A stretch of 64,000 bases of DNA from Cavia porcellus. Taxonomy: Eukaryota; Chordata; Mammalia; Rodentia; Caviidae. The notes under the pieces were generated by a model. The model was not told the origin of the DNA and ran no database searches. It saw only the letters and a program-made list of their open reading frames with translations. The translations under genes were made by a program, and so were the position numbers. Positions 24,786 through 36,010 of the stretch are shown one piece after another (position 1 is the first letter of the stretch; each line of letters begins with the position of its first letter). The stretch covers positions 26,724,101-26,788,100 of the forward strand of contig NW_026947491.1 of assembly GCF_034190915.1 (NCBI RefSeq). The letters are read 5' to 3'.

Positions 24786-25087
24786 GCTTATTTCCAAATG
24801 AAGGGAGCAAACAATTTCAGCTGGGTGCAGCACCACACCTAACTAAAAAATGTCAAGGTCCATAAAAAAGTTAATGCCTTAAGTATAAGACCAAAACATT
24901 GACCAAATGTAATTAAAGGCATTGTGATACTGCCTACTTTCTCAAAGTGAAAACTGTTTTCCTATGACAAAACTAGTTATCATCATTAATTTATTTTTCA
25001 GTTACACTACATCTTTTAATAGTTGGTTTACATTTTTAAAAGTATTATTCAGTATATTGCTTTTGCTTCAAGTCATTGTCTTTGTTT

Positions 25088-25195
25088 TTTTTCCCCCAAA
25101 TGTAGTACAGTTTGGCCTTGAACTCACTATGTAGCCCAGACTGGCCTCAAACTCACAGTGATCCCCCTTTCTCAGCCTCGTCACTGTGTCTTAAA
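25088..25195 (-). mobile_element. Partial B1 SINE
   Basis: agtttggccttgaactcact atgtagcccagactggcctc aaactcacagtgatcc in antisense. Confidence 0.7.
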
Positions 25196-25540
25196 CATTA
25201 CTTACTTAAATATATCAGTGTACTGACCCAGAAGTACCCATTACCATATTACTATAAAACCACCATCTTGAAACATAACATGAATCTCTATGAAGTCAGC
25301 CCAGTGAATATATATCTAACGTCAAATCATGCTCTGGTGTTTTTTAAAAACACACACTTTAAATTGACACTTGGCTTCCATAATCTTTCTAGTAGTCTGG
25401 GATCTCCTTTAGTAGTACTCCTAAACAAACTGAAAAACCTCAAGATAAACGCTGAAAGCACTGTACTTTGGGGGTAAGTTAAAAGAGTGCAGAATGAACT
25501 ACAAGTATGTGTTGGGTAAATAACACTTAACACTCCTTAC

Positions 25541-25604
25541 CTCTTGAATTTGCCCGGGGACCCCCAGGTGTCCCTCCTCGTTTATAGCACTGCTGGAAAT
25601 TATC
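25541..25604 (-). CDS. CAPRIN2: CAPRIN2 window exon 16
   Basis: A 64-nt exon encodes DNFQQCYKRGGTPGGPRANS then R plus one base. The borders are TTGTTTTAG|GATAAT and CAAGAG|GTAAGG. It is the second RG/GG patch. It joins the last exon to restore (A)GWSDSSQVSSPERD. Confidence 0.9.
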
Positions 25605-25661
25605 CTAAAACAAACACATGAATATTCACTTTAGCACCAAAACTGCAAAACAATAATTATT

Positions 25662-25732
25662 TGTTTGTCTGTTTTTGGTTTGGTATCAAACTCACGACAG
25701 GCGCTTGTGCCACTGAGCTAATCCCCAGCCCC
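25662..25732 (-). mobile_element. ID SINE with internal deletion
   Basis: ggtatcaaactcacgacagg cgcttgtgccactgagctaa: the anticodon-arm part is missing. 15-bp duplications aaaacaataattatt / aaaacagtaattatt (25647-25661, 25733-25747) show the deletion happened in the source copy or after insertion. Confidence 0.8.
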
Positions 25733-26657
25733 AAAACAGTAATTATTACATAGGATTATTGACTGGTAAGTGTATAAGAGGCTCAGCTGTTCCCAAATAC
25801 CAGGAGAAACAAATCAAGGGTAACAGTGGCAATACTGCTTCATGTATTCATTAGCTAGACCAACACAAAATGGTAAAGCAGTAAGAGGGCACCAAATACA
25901 ACTTACACTACTAGCTAATGATGGAAATGCAGAAGTGCAGCCGGCCCTTTGCCTCTCACCTCAATATAAAAGGACACACTAAAGCAAGAAAAGAACACAG
26001 GCTTCTTCATTGCTGTGCAATTTATAAATCTAACTGTGAAGGCTAATACAAACTATGATGGAGTGGAGGGGTCATTTTTGTATTTTTGTTTTTGGATAGT
26101 GGAACTGAAAAGATTATATTGTGTAAATGTACTTAGTGCCTGAAAATATGATCCAAAACATTACAAATATAGGGTTGGGAGCAAGACTTCCAACTGACTC
26201 CTAGGTATGAAGGAGATCAGTCTCCTATGCAATCTATGAAAAAACAGGGCAAGAAGTTATGAATAATAAAATCCCTACTCCAAATTCTCATTCTTCTCAG
26301 CACCAACTGTTATCATCAATTGTTCTTTTCATTTCCTTTCCCTTTTTTTCCTTTCTTTTTTCTGGTTGTGATGATCAAATCTATTGCATTTGCACTGAGC
26401 CACATTTCCAGATCTTTCCTCCATCATCATCATCATCACATCTATTTTTGAGACAGGATCTATGTCATAAGTTGCCCAGGTTGAAATTTATGTTTCCTCA
26501 AAGAAATTTAAAGCATAACACAGAAATACTGGAATACTATTAAGAACACATAGCTTCATTACTTACATCTGTATTAATCAATACCCTCCATTCACACACA
26601 GCTCCAGAGATTCTACTAACAGCTGCTGTCTGCATGCTTGATACACTATGGTGCTAA

Positions 26658-26722
26658 GCATTTTTTTTTTCTTTTTGGTATCGAGGATTAAACTCATGAC
26701 CTAGCAATTGCCGGGCAGGCGC
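26658..26722 (-). mobile_element. Truncated ID SINE
   Basis: T tail, ggtatcgaggattaaactca, gccgggcaggcgctta. The tRNA 5' end is missing. Confidence 0.65.
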
Positions 26723-26905
26723 TTACATGTATTAGTTCATTAATTCTCACAGCACCTCATGGAGAAAGCCTCACAGTATCTCCCGTAATTCGACACCACA
26801 CAGATGAGGAACTAGAGTCCAACAAATTAAAGTACGTAACCAAGGTCACACGAGGCAAGAGAAGCAGTAAAACCAGGGGTCAAAGTCAAGTCACTTAAAT
26901 TCCAA
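26723..26905 (-). mobile_element. MIR SINE
   Basis: ttagttcattaattctcaca... gatgaggaactagagtccaa... accaaggtcacacgaggc reads as antisense MIR core. Confidence 0.55.
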
Positions 26906-26924
26906 GGTGTTCAGTTCTTTTTGA

Positions 26925-27365
26925 TATTGCCCCCATACAGATGTCTATCCTGCCTCATACAGCTGTCACCACTTAAAGTACAGGTGCTTCAGCTTCAGGT
27001 GCTGCAGCTTACACCCTAGCCCACTATGATACCACGCACAGATGCACTTCAGCTTACAACTGGAATGTTCTCATAAACCCGTCATAAAATGAAAATACCT
27101 AAGTCAAAATGGATTTAATACGCTTAACCTTCTGCACACTGCAGCTGAGCAACACAGTACACTACAGTATAGAGGCATCCTCACGCCCACATGGATGACA
27201 GGATCACTGCAGAATATTGCAGAGTATCACATCACATTAAGAACACAGAAAAATCAAAATTCAAAATCTGAATAAGGTTCCCAATGCGTGCATACTACTC
27301 TCACACTTCTACAGGGTGAAAAACACTATTAAGTCAAACTATGATATGTATGGGTCATCTATACA
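26925..27365. repeat. Old DNA-transposon-like repeat (unassigned)
   Basis: cataaaatgaaaatacctaa, tcaaaatggatttaatacgc and later ttaagtcaaactatgatatg resemble a mammal-wide MER/Tigger-type repeat. I cannot name the subfamily with confidence. Confidence 0.35.
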
Positions 27366-27448
27366 TATTCAAAAGCTTATATAAAGCTCCAAAGTTGAGA
27401 ATACAAGCAATGACAGAGATTGCCACAGTTTGTTAAAGTGGAATGTCT

Positions 27449-27590
27449 AGCTGGGCACGGTGTTGTATGCCTGTAATCCCACCAGAGGCAGTGGATCACT
27501 GCAAGTCCAAGGCCAGTCCGTGTTACATGGTGAGTGCAAGGCCAGCTTGAACTACACAGCGAGACCTTGTCTCAAAATATATATAAAAAT
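27449..27590 (+). mobile_element. B1 SINE with internal duplication
   Basis: tagctgggcacggtgttgta... tgcaagtccaaggccagtcc gtgttacatggtgagtgcaa ggccagcttgaactacacag. The duplicated block is visible. Confidence 0.8.
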
Positions 27591-27696
27591 AAAGTGGACT
27601 ACCTAACGTCCTGTACGTTTTTTTATCATATGCAGTGAGGAAAATCTGCTGAGTCATTCAAAGCAGAATAAACTACTGTAAAAATGTTTTTTAAAG

Positions 27697-27772
27697 GGCC
27701 CCGGAGTTTAGCTCAGCAGCGTAAGTGCCTGCTGGGCAAATGCAAAGCCATGAGTTTGATTCCCAGTACCAA
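27697..27772 (+). mobile_element. ID SINE, old
   Basis: gagtttagctcagcagcgta... gagtttgattcccagtacca with a short tail. Confidence 0.7.
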
Positions 27773-27849
27773 CTTTGATACAGTCAATAGTTAGGCACAC
27801 TAAGCTGAAGGCAAGATAGTAAAGTCAAAGTCATAAGTTAGAGCTAAGA

Positions 27850-27945
27850 AACACATATTCCAATCTTAGTTCTACTATTCACTTGTTGAGTGACCTTAGA
27901 TACGTTATATAACCACTGAACCCCAGTGTCTCTCAGAAGGTAGAG
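27850..27945 (+). mobile_element. MIR fragment
   Basis: caatcttagttctactattc acttgttgagtgaccttaga is MIR-like (ordinarily ctgtgtgaccttgggcaag). Confidence 0.4.
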
Positions 27946-28184
27946 AAGTTGATATAAACAGTATGATAAATAAAAACCTTAACACCTTTTCAATCCCGTA
28001 TTACCAGCAGTTGACATTTATCCCCCTTGGGTAAGTGGAAAAACTTCCAACTTACCCCTCCACGGGACTTATTAGTAGTTCTAAAACAGAGCGCATGTCT
28101 ACAAAATAATGACCCTTTTATAGTTTAAACACCAGCTTAACATCAACAACTATACCACTATTCACCTATGATAACTATTCTTAC

Positions 28185-28285
28185 CCTTTGGGAATAAGGT
28201 GCTCCAGGGTATTCTCTAGCTTGGAACTGCAGTTGGTTATAATTTCCATTAGAAATGGAAGGAGGTCCTCTATAAGTATCAAAAC
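28185..28285 (-). CDS. CAPRIN2: CAPRIN2 window exon 15
   Basis: A 101-nt exon encodes (G)FDTYRGPPSISNGNYNQLQ then FQAREYPGAPYSQR. The borders are TTTATTAG|GTTTTG and AAAGG|GTAAGA. It is an Asn/Gln/Tyr-rich segment between the RG patches. Outgoing phase is 0. Confidence 0.9.
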
Positions 28286-29011
28286 CTAATAAACAAACAA
28301 CTTACATAAAATGATGGGCAATAGCATAATAAATGATACAGCTTTACAAGTTAAACTGACTCTATAATGCTATTGTTAGATTTATACCTTAAGGATACTA
28401 AAATTGCCTCCACAGTGAAATACATACTTAGGAAACATGGCTGACTTCACACAGTCAGCCAGGTGTAGAGAGCCACTGCTCCTAGAATACGGTGGGCTGG
28501 TGGGCTGGATAGGGTGGCTGGGCACAGGGTGGAAGCCTCTGCTTAGGTAGCATTTCTGCTACTACCAAGCAATGACCGGAAAATGTGCAATCATAACTAA
28601 AAAGTTTTTTGTTATTCTAGTCTCAAATTCACTGTTCTTTCCTGTAGTATAATCCGTTACATTAATAACTAGTTTGTCTATTGTGACATTTTAACAAAGT
28701 CAATTAACAAAAGAAAAATTATTTAAATGTGTAAACCAAAATTCACCCCTTAAAAAAATCAGATGATCAGTCTTTCTACTTCAGTAAGGCATAGAATATG
28801 CTTTTTATAGTTTAAAAAAGTTACTTTTGTTATAGAGAAAAGGTATATTGAAAAATATTCTACGAATAAAAATAAAGAAGTCTCTAGTATAAGTATGACA
28901 AAAGGAACAAAGGAACATAAAAATGGTTGCAGTCAGGGACATTTACAGACAAAATAGTTCTGTAAAACTAAAAGTCAATTCAGGGGGAAAAAAAAGTCAA
29001 TCACACCATAC

Positions 29012-29197
29012 CTTTGTAACCACCAGGGGACCGATAGGAATTGGTGAGTAACCTCCCGCCACGAGCACAGCCTCGCACAGATCCCCGGCTGGTGACAAAT
29101 GGCTGAGTGGGTCTAGGAAATACATTCGTCTGTGCTGGGTAAAAGGCAAGGCTACCATTGCTTACTTGAATAGTTCCATCGGGATGATAATTTGCAG
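29012..29197 (-). CDS. CAPRIN2: CAPRIN2 window exon 14 (RG-rich)
   Basis: A 186-nt exon encodes (A)ANYHPDGTIQVSNGSLAFY, then PAQTNVFPRPTQPF and SRGSVRGCARGGRLLTNSY, ending GGYK plus one base. The borders are CCTTAAG|CTGCAA (AG at 29199-29198) and ACAAAG|GTATGG. The RG/RGG patch is a known kind of RNA-binding and arginine-methylation site. The acceptor polypyrimidine tract is ordinary and the phase is consistent. Confidence 0.92.
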
Positions 29198-29329
29198 CTT
29201 AAGGAAACATTTTAGAGTCCAAAAGTTAAATTGTAATAAAAATCCAATACTCTTCATATTCAATAATCAATATACACCAAAACCTGTAACATATTGCTCC
29301 CTTTTAAAAAATATTTACATGTCTATATT

Positions 29330-29690
29330 TGAAATAGAATATTATTCCATATAAAGAGAGGAAATTTGGACATATGCCATAATGCAAAGGTACCTTGAAG
29401 ACATTATGCTAAGTGAAATAGGAAATTTCTAGGAGGACAAACACATGATGCAACTTACAGAGCAGTTAAATTCATGATCATAAAGTGAAATGGTGGTTGC
29501 TAGGGCTAAACAGAGAAGAGGGGATTAGTATTAAATAGATAGAAATCCTAGCTGGGAAAAATAAAAAAATTCTGGAGAAAGCTGCAAACGCTTGGGGTAT
29601 AGTTAATGTCACAGAACTGTATGCGTATAAACAGTTCCAATAGTCTTTTATGTCACGTGTATTTTACCACAATTTTAATAACAGGCTAAA
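29330..29690 (+). mobile_element. Ancient L1 3' end
   Basis: gacattatgctaagtgaaat, ggtggttgctagggctaaac and attttaccacaattttaat are typical of old L1M-class 3' ends. It lies in the intron between exons 13 and 14 and is strongly decayed. Confidence 0.6.
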
Positions 29691-30431
29691 TAATCCAGAT
29701 CTGGAAGTCAAATGAAATGAATCCTAACAGAAAGCCTATCTGAGAAGGCATATGACAATCAGATCCTTCACTGTAAATCCTCTGCTCTACATTTCGACAC
29801 TACAGGTGAGAGCAGAATGAAGTCCTCTGTGGCTAAAGCCAGGCACTCACATTCACTGTCTCATCATAATCTGATTAAAAAGCACCTAGAATGCTCAGTT
29901 CATGTTTCAGGCTAAAGTTTTAGAAAACTTAGTATGAGGCTACAATACTGACACCAAAAATCCAAAAGTGCTTTTTAAATTAAGACATTAAGTAAGGTGC
30001 CTATTCTTCATAATTTATAGCATGAGTCTCTTGTCTCTACAAGAAAAAAGATATTACATTGTACCTTCAATATTAATAAATGTTTTATATGAAAAAAGGC
30101 AAAAATTGCCAGATAATCTTCTGCAGAAAGGCACAAAATGGTTTCAAAACCTTCACAAAAGCGGCCACACAGTTCCCTATCAACCTCACCTATCTAGAAT
30201 AATCAAAACAATGAGATTAACAAATATAGTCAACAAGATTAAATCAAGCTATCTAAATTCTACCTCTACAAAAGCCAAAGTTAAAAGGCCAACTTTATTA
30301 AATAGGGGGTAGACATTAGGTTCTTCTCAATACTTTTTGGAACATGTGAAGAAATAATGTTTACTAGTCAAAATGAACTTAGAAGGTGTCACTATAGACT
30401 TAGCTGCTATTTAAGTTTGCAAAAACCTTAC

Positions 30432-30600
30432 CAGTCTCTTGAGATAAGACAGTTTGTTCTACATGTATAGCTGGCAGTTGGCACTGGGGTGGTGTCTGTG
30501 TACTTGCTGTAGTAAAACTCTGATTGTAACCAGACGAGTAAGGGGATTCCTTTAATTCTTGTTCTTTTGGTGGAGGCAGCGGTGCATTAACATTAAATAC
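30432..30600 (-). CDS. CAPRIN2: CAPRIN2 window exon 13
   Basis: A 169-nt exon encodes VFNVNAPLPPPKEQELKESP, then YSSGYNQSFTTASTQTPPQ and LPAIHVEQTVLSQET plus one base. The borders are CTTTCAAG|GTATTT (AG at 30602-30601) and GACTG|GTAAGG. It matches the human VFNVNAPLPPRKEQE segment. Gly/Tyr/Gln-rich pieces such as SSGYNQSF are typical of RNA-granule proteins. Confidence 0.92.
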
Positions 30601-30689
30601 CTTGAAAGAGAAGGGTACACTCAGGCATTTGCCAACGTTCATAGGAAACATCCAGGGGAACTATCCAGAAGAAATGTATAGTATTCCAC

Positions 30690-31560
30690 AACTCTTATTT
30701 GATGTGCAAAAGTTTCAAGAGACATTTCTCCAAAGATAAATAGTAAGTATGCAAAAACAGGCTCAATCTCACTACTCATTCAGACAATACACATCCCAAC
30801 CTCAGTAAGTTAGCACTTCATACCCAGTAGAATGGGTACTGTCTCTTTTGGTTTGTTTGTTTTGGTACCAAGGATCGAGCTCATGACCTTGTGCCTGAGC
30901 TATATCCCTGGCCTAGGATGAGTATTCTCAAAGACAGAAAATACTAGGTAGCAAAGATGTGGAGAAACTGGATCTCTTGTGCACTGAAATGCACGATGGC
31001 ACACCATTGTAGGAAACAATCTCACAACTCCTCCAAAAGTTAAACATAAATTACTAGATGATACATGGATTTTACTTCCAGGTACATAGCCAAAATAACT
31101 GAAGCACAGACATGAATAGTTTGTATACACAGCAACATGATTCATAATAGATAACAGAAACAACCCAAGTATTCCTCAACAAAGAAATCAAAAACAAAAT
31201 GAGGTATACACATAAAAAGAAATATTATCCACAAGAAACGAAACTGACACATACCACTAATCCGCAAAAATGTGCTAAGTGAAACAAATCAGATCAAAAA
31301 AGCAAGTATTGCATAATTTCACATGGATGAGGGACCTAGAATAGGTAAATTCATAGACAGAAAGTGGAGATGGGCTGTGGAGAGGAAGAAATAGGGAATT
31401 ATTTTATGAGCACAGTACTCTCCTTGGTATCAGGAAAAAGTTCTGACAGTAGTGCAGATGGCTGGACAACACTGTGAACACACTCACTGCCGCTGACTCA
31501 CATTCTGAGTGGTTAAATGGTAAATTTTATGTTGTGTACATTTCACCCCAAGAAGAAACA
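30690..31560 (+). mobile_element. Ancient L1 3' part, split by an ID SINE
   Basis: The text runs from agagacatttctccaaagat through gatgtggagaaactggatct to tgttgtgtacatttcacccc, an L1M-type ORF2 end and 3' UTR. It is interrupted at 30846-30916 by a SINE. Confidence 0.65.
30846..30916 (-). mobile_element. ID SINE fragment in old L1
   Basis: ttggtaccaaggatcgagct catgaccttgtgcctgagct atatccctggcc. Internally deleted. Confidence 0.65.
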
Positions 31561-31661
31561 AAAATTCCATTTGATTCTCTACAGAAATGACACCAAAGAA
31601 TAAAAGCTATCAGAGAAAATAATTCTTTTTTGAAATTAAAAATAAGTGAAATTAATCATTT

Positions 31662-31990
31662 ACTGATTTTTTTTTATTTAAAGAGAATAAAACCTAATGA
31701 AACAGAATAAAGTCAATCATAACAAAACAGTGAAAGTAGTACAGGACTTCAAAGCAGGATAACAGGAAATCAATAATGGCTACCACAATGTATCTTTGTC
31801 ATCTTTACCACAGTTTTCCGTACCATCAGACATACTAAAATCAAATAAAACAAAACAGAATACAACCAATCAAAACAGAACATTAAGTAAAACAAAACAA
31901 TAAACCAGAACAAAATAAAACAGTGAGAACAATATTGGAAATCCCCCATATTTGCTATATTGCACACTGTTTTCCTAACAGATGCTCAGA
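31662..31990 (-). mobile_element. Half-L1 3' fragment (short-end form)
   Basis: Read on the minus strand, this stretch has the same tggtagccatt...tttgaagtcct...gattggtt...tgttctgttttg blocks as 14620-15010. It ends with ttttattctctttaaataaaaaa, the same internal end as the copy at 12902-15034. Confidence 0.65.
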
Positions 31991-32084
31991 CTACCGGCCT
32001 TAGGCCTGCAAAGTTAATCAAACAATACAAGCATTTAGTTGTTTTTGTACTTCAGTTGCTATCAACTCAGCCTGTCCTCTGAAA

Positions 32085-32115
32085 GGGGGTGGGGGTGGGG
32101 GAGATACGGGTGGGC
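32085..32115 (+). other. G-quadruplex motif
   Basis: G5-T-G5-T-G5-AGATAC-GGG-T-GGG: five G-runs with short loops satisfy the G3+N1-7 rule. The G-rich strand is the non-template side relative to plus-strand reading, so the CAPRIN2 pre-mRNA is C-rich here. Confidence 0.65.
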
Positions 32116-33245
32116 AGGAGGTGCTTCTTGATTCTTAGCCCATGTGGGGTTGGCTTCGGGAAGAACAACTTGGCTTCCTGTACTCCTCCCAGACCCAGCA
32201 TGGTTTCTGCTGACTCACAGGAAGAGCAAACTGGCTTCTCTCTTCTTGGGTCCTGCATGGTTTGTGCCATTTACTGAATTTTTACCACACAGAGGAAGTA
32301 ACCTCACAGATCATAGCCATCATTTATAAAGGGACACTTCTATTGCTCTCTAGCTCTCTGCTCCTACTCCATTCTTCCAAACAGCACATGGCATCTGATA
32401 CAGTGTATGTCTCACTAGCCCTCTCAGCTCCTTAATGATACACAAGTTTCTTGAGCATAAAGACATTTCATTTTTTTCTTACTACAACCACAGTGATTAA
32501 AAGTAATGGCTGGTTTCATAACTACTTCTTTAATAAATGAATGAATGAGGATCAAAATGAACTAAATAGCCTTCAAACAGGCAGAGAAGACAGGAAAGCA
32601 CGAGTAGAAGGTAAACCCTGAACAAGATATGTGAGGCAAACCCAGGGAATTGTCTGGCAAGTGACACAGGACTTCAAAAGGTATTGGGTCTGACACAGGA
32701 CCACTGTTTGCTTTTACTGAGGCACAAGAAAAAGCCAATAAATCCAATATGGAATACAGCATGGGATGGACTATCAGGAAGAGAAAAGGCATCTGAATTG
32801 GTCAAGCACCACATAAGGTCAGTGACCTCAATGTCTGAGTCCACGGGCTCATCTCCCTGCACCATGCTGCTTCTCGTGCCTCCAAAGCATCATCATGAAA
32901 GGTACTTACCAGCACACTAAGAGGCTCCCCCACAAGAAGGACTTTCTCTTGCTAGTCCATGTTTTGAAAATAAACATACGAATCTAACTACAATGTTATA
33001 TTTTCAAAAACATTTTAAACTACAATTTGTAGAAGAATACATAATTCAAAATACCGCACAAAAACATGAACAAATCTTCAAGAACCTGCATAAGATCAAG
33101 ACCCAACCAAGTGTGTGCCCTACATTTCCAGGTACTGATCTTAGGGAATTTTCTAGTGTACTATTAGTAAATAATCAGTATTATCAAGCTCACCCACATA
33201 TTCCTCTGAGAAGGAGGTGTTGCTGGGGATTAAATCACCCACACA

Positions 33246-33877
33246 CTGAAGACAATAAGATTCATTATGACGCCCATTCTGGTTGACTATTATCTTCTTT
33301 TAAAGTCCGGTACTGTCTCCAATGTTTTGGTTTTATTCTTTACTGTTTTGCTCAATTTTATTATAACTGATGATGTAAGCAATTCTTTTTAAGATAGCAA
33401 GAGGCAGTATGGTAACCATTGTTGATCACCCTGTATTTTGTTTTTACATTATCTATTATGTCCATCCTTTTGATTTGACTGACTCTGTTCTGTTATGTCA
33501 CATTTGGTTTTACTCTCTTCAAAAAAAAGTAATAAGAACTGTGGGAGTAATAAAACCCAAAATGTGTAATTGTCATTGTACAAAAGAAAGGAAAAGAAAG
33601 TGCTCTAAAGGATATAACTGCACATATATTTAAGTGTATAAGATAGATAACCATATTACTGAGTTTTGTTGGATCATCGAAAAAAATTGTTTGTGGTCTC
33701 ACTGTTTGAAAGTCCACTTAATATGCTTTAATTTTGTAACTTGAACTACTATCTCTAAGATAATAATATGTAATCTACTAACTAGTGATTTCTTACTGTT
33801 TATTCTTTCTGAAATTCTTGTACCCTTGTACCCTTTTTCTGCTTTTTTTTTTTCTCCTTAAATAAAATTTAAAAAAA
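33246..33877 (+). mobile_element. Half-L1 3' fragment (long-end form) with target-site duplication
   Basis: A 632-bp 5'-truncated insertion sits between perfect 14-bp duplications aaatcacccacaca (33232-33245 and 33878-33891). It starts just past where ORF1 would end, shares the tggt-a-ccattg repeats, and runs through the site where the 12902-15034 copy stops. It ends with cttgtacccttttctgc-like sequence, ccttaaataaaattt and an A tail. Confidence 0.8.
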
Positions 33878-34125
33878 AAATCACCCACACATTTCACCTG
33901 TTTAATATGAGTCCTCAGTTCTGAAAATAGTGCAGATGGTGAACAATGCTCCGAGAAAAACACTCACTAGAAATTCTAAGGGCTCTAGCCTCTAAGTTTA
34001 ATATTCATCTATTACAATATTTCCAATGGACCAAAGTAAATTCTACCAGCCTTCATATGTAAGTGTAATCTAAAAGGGAAACTTGTCATAAAGTACCAAT
34101 TGTAGATGCAAGAGAAAAACAACTC

Positions 34126-34292
34126 TTTTTTTTTTGGGGGGGGGGGGTCTTTTTGAGACAGGGTCTCCCAATGCAGTTCAGCTGGCCTTGAGCTCACTTT
34201 GTAGCCCAGGCTGTTCTTGAACTTGCAGCTATCCTCCTGCCTCACCCTCCTGAGTGTTGAGATTTATAGGAGTGCACCACCACTCCCGGCTG
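34126..34292 (-). mobile_element. B1 SINE with T10/G12 tail region
   Basis: gagacagggtctcccaatgc agttcagctggccttgagct... caccaccactcccggctg in antisense. It is preceded by a pure G run at 34136-34147. aacaactctt flanks both sides. Confidence 0.8.
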
Positions 34293-34353
34293 AAGCAACA
34301 ACTCTTAAGTGGAATAATGAACTACGGTCATTATTCCCACCTTTCATACTCAC

Positions 34354-34500
34354 TGTCTGCATGGCTTGAAAGGGTGCTGTGTTCATGGTCACTGAACTAC
34401 TGCTTGCAGGCGGCGACTGGAAGCCCTGTTCAGAGCCCTTTGACATCGGAGGATTTGGAGAAGTTAGTGAAGACGGTGGCTTGCTTGGGGGAACTGCTGC
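34354..34500 (-). CDS. CAPRIN2: CAPRIN2 window exon 12
   Basis: A 147-nt, 49-codon exon encodes AAVPPSKPPSSLTSPNPPMS, then KGSEQGFQSPPASSSS and NTAPFQAMQT. The borders are CCTCTCCAG|GCAGC and CAGACA|GTGAGT. It is a Pro/Ser-rich linker and is symmetric (phase 0 at both ends), so it could be a cassette exon. A B1 SINE (34126-34292) begins 60 bp downstream in the intron. Confidence 0.92.
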
Positions 34501-35682
34501 CTGGAGAGGAGAAATGCAGCATCAGCAATCACCTGCCATATAACAAGCAGTTAACTTACACTAAACCCCACACTGGCATAAGTCAGCAAGTTCTTTAGGA
34601 TGACACTGGACACAGGAATGCAAGAGAATAGCTTTGCTTACAATTCCCAATCTCAATTGCTGAGGATGCACACTAGTATTTGCTGTGCACAGCTTGCTGA
34701 CTAATTGAAAGAGTCTTACTAATAATCAGTCTAACAAATGAGGAGCTAAACTTTTTATGTGCACTGAGGTTTTTTCAAATACTGGAAAGTGATTTCACAG
34801 TTAAGAATTCAGTAATATTCCAGATTCACACAGTGGGATTGGGTTAAGAAAAATCTTGCATTAGTTCCTTAGTAAATATTAATTTTTCTCTATTTTAAAT
34901 ACTTACTAGTGTATTTCTAAATCAACTGTGTAAGGATGAAAACTAACATTTATCTAACTTAAGTAACCCTTATCTAAGAGAACGGCAAGTTTTGTCATAA
35001 CAGAATATAACAGTAAAGTCTTCAAAAGATCTCAAAATCAATCCAAATCAAATATGAAGAAGGCAACTGTGCTATCACTTTCTGTTTTTGAAAATGAGAA
35101 AACAAATTCTCTCAATTTAGACCAAATTAGCACAATAAAAATGCTTATGTATATTGAGTTTTATATCCTATAATGAAGGATGTATCTTCTATGTATAATA
35201 GTTCTGTCCAAAATAAAACCTAATAGTTGTTAAATTGCACCACAAAATTCCTCCTATCATACTGAGTCTGTCTTAAGGATTTGCTCAATAACAAAAATTG
35301 TTAATTGAAAACTGAAAACAAAACCTAAAAAGGAACTGGATCATTTTAACTAGGTCAGTCCTAATATCAATACTATAAAAATTATCTTTACACAAATATG
35401 AAATTTTTCTAAGTACTTTTTCATTGTAAACATGGTGAGAAACATGAGCTAATCCTATGTGAAACTTTTCACTTTTTATGTCAAACATTAACATGTTTAT
35501 TGCAGTAGGTAAAGCAAAACACTAATAAATCTACTTATATGGCCAAGAAAAATTAAAAGTAATGCATTAATTTAAAAAGTTATTATCATTCAACTAATCA
35601 TGCTTATAATCTGTAAGGTAAGCTGATTCTTCTATTCTTTGAAACAGAAAAGAAATCAAGACAATTGAGGTTTTTTTATTAC

Positions 35683-35787
35683 CTCAGGAGTCTCAGAGGT
35701 TATAAATTCTGTTTCAGATCCTGGTGAAGCTTGATCAGTAGAAACCAAGCAAGCATTTGAGTTGCAAGTAGCTGGAGAAGAAGCAGC
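35683..35787 (-). CDS. CAPRIN2: CAPRIN2 window exon 11
   Basis: A 105-nt, 35-codon exon encodes AASSPATCNSNACLVSTDQA then SPGSETEFITSETPE. The borders are TGCATTTAG|GCTGC and CCTGAG|GTAATA. It is a Ser/Thr-rich, probably disordered linker. Both ends are phase 0, so skipping it would keep the reading frame. Confidence 0.9.
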
Positions 35788-35839
35788 CTAAATGCAGGAA
35801 AATATAAAATATTGTGAAAGGCACATTTTGTTCACTTTG

Positions 35840-36010
35840 CCTTCCTTGGGCCTAAGCTTTCTCATGATCCTCTTACTAGCATTCTTTAATGTCAAGTACT
35901 TCACAGTGCGCCTGCTTGGTACATACAATCATCTCTATCTTATTGACAATCACACAAAGAGAAGTCAATTTGCCCAAGGTCACACTAAAACTAAGGAGTG
36001 AAGTCTCAAC
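35840..36010 (-). mobile_element. MIR fragment
   Basis: caatcacacaaagagaagtc aatttgcccaaggtcacact resembles the MIR gagaggttaagtaacttgcc core in antisense. Confidence 0.45.
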
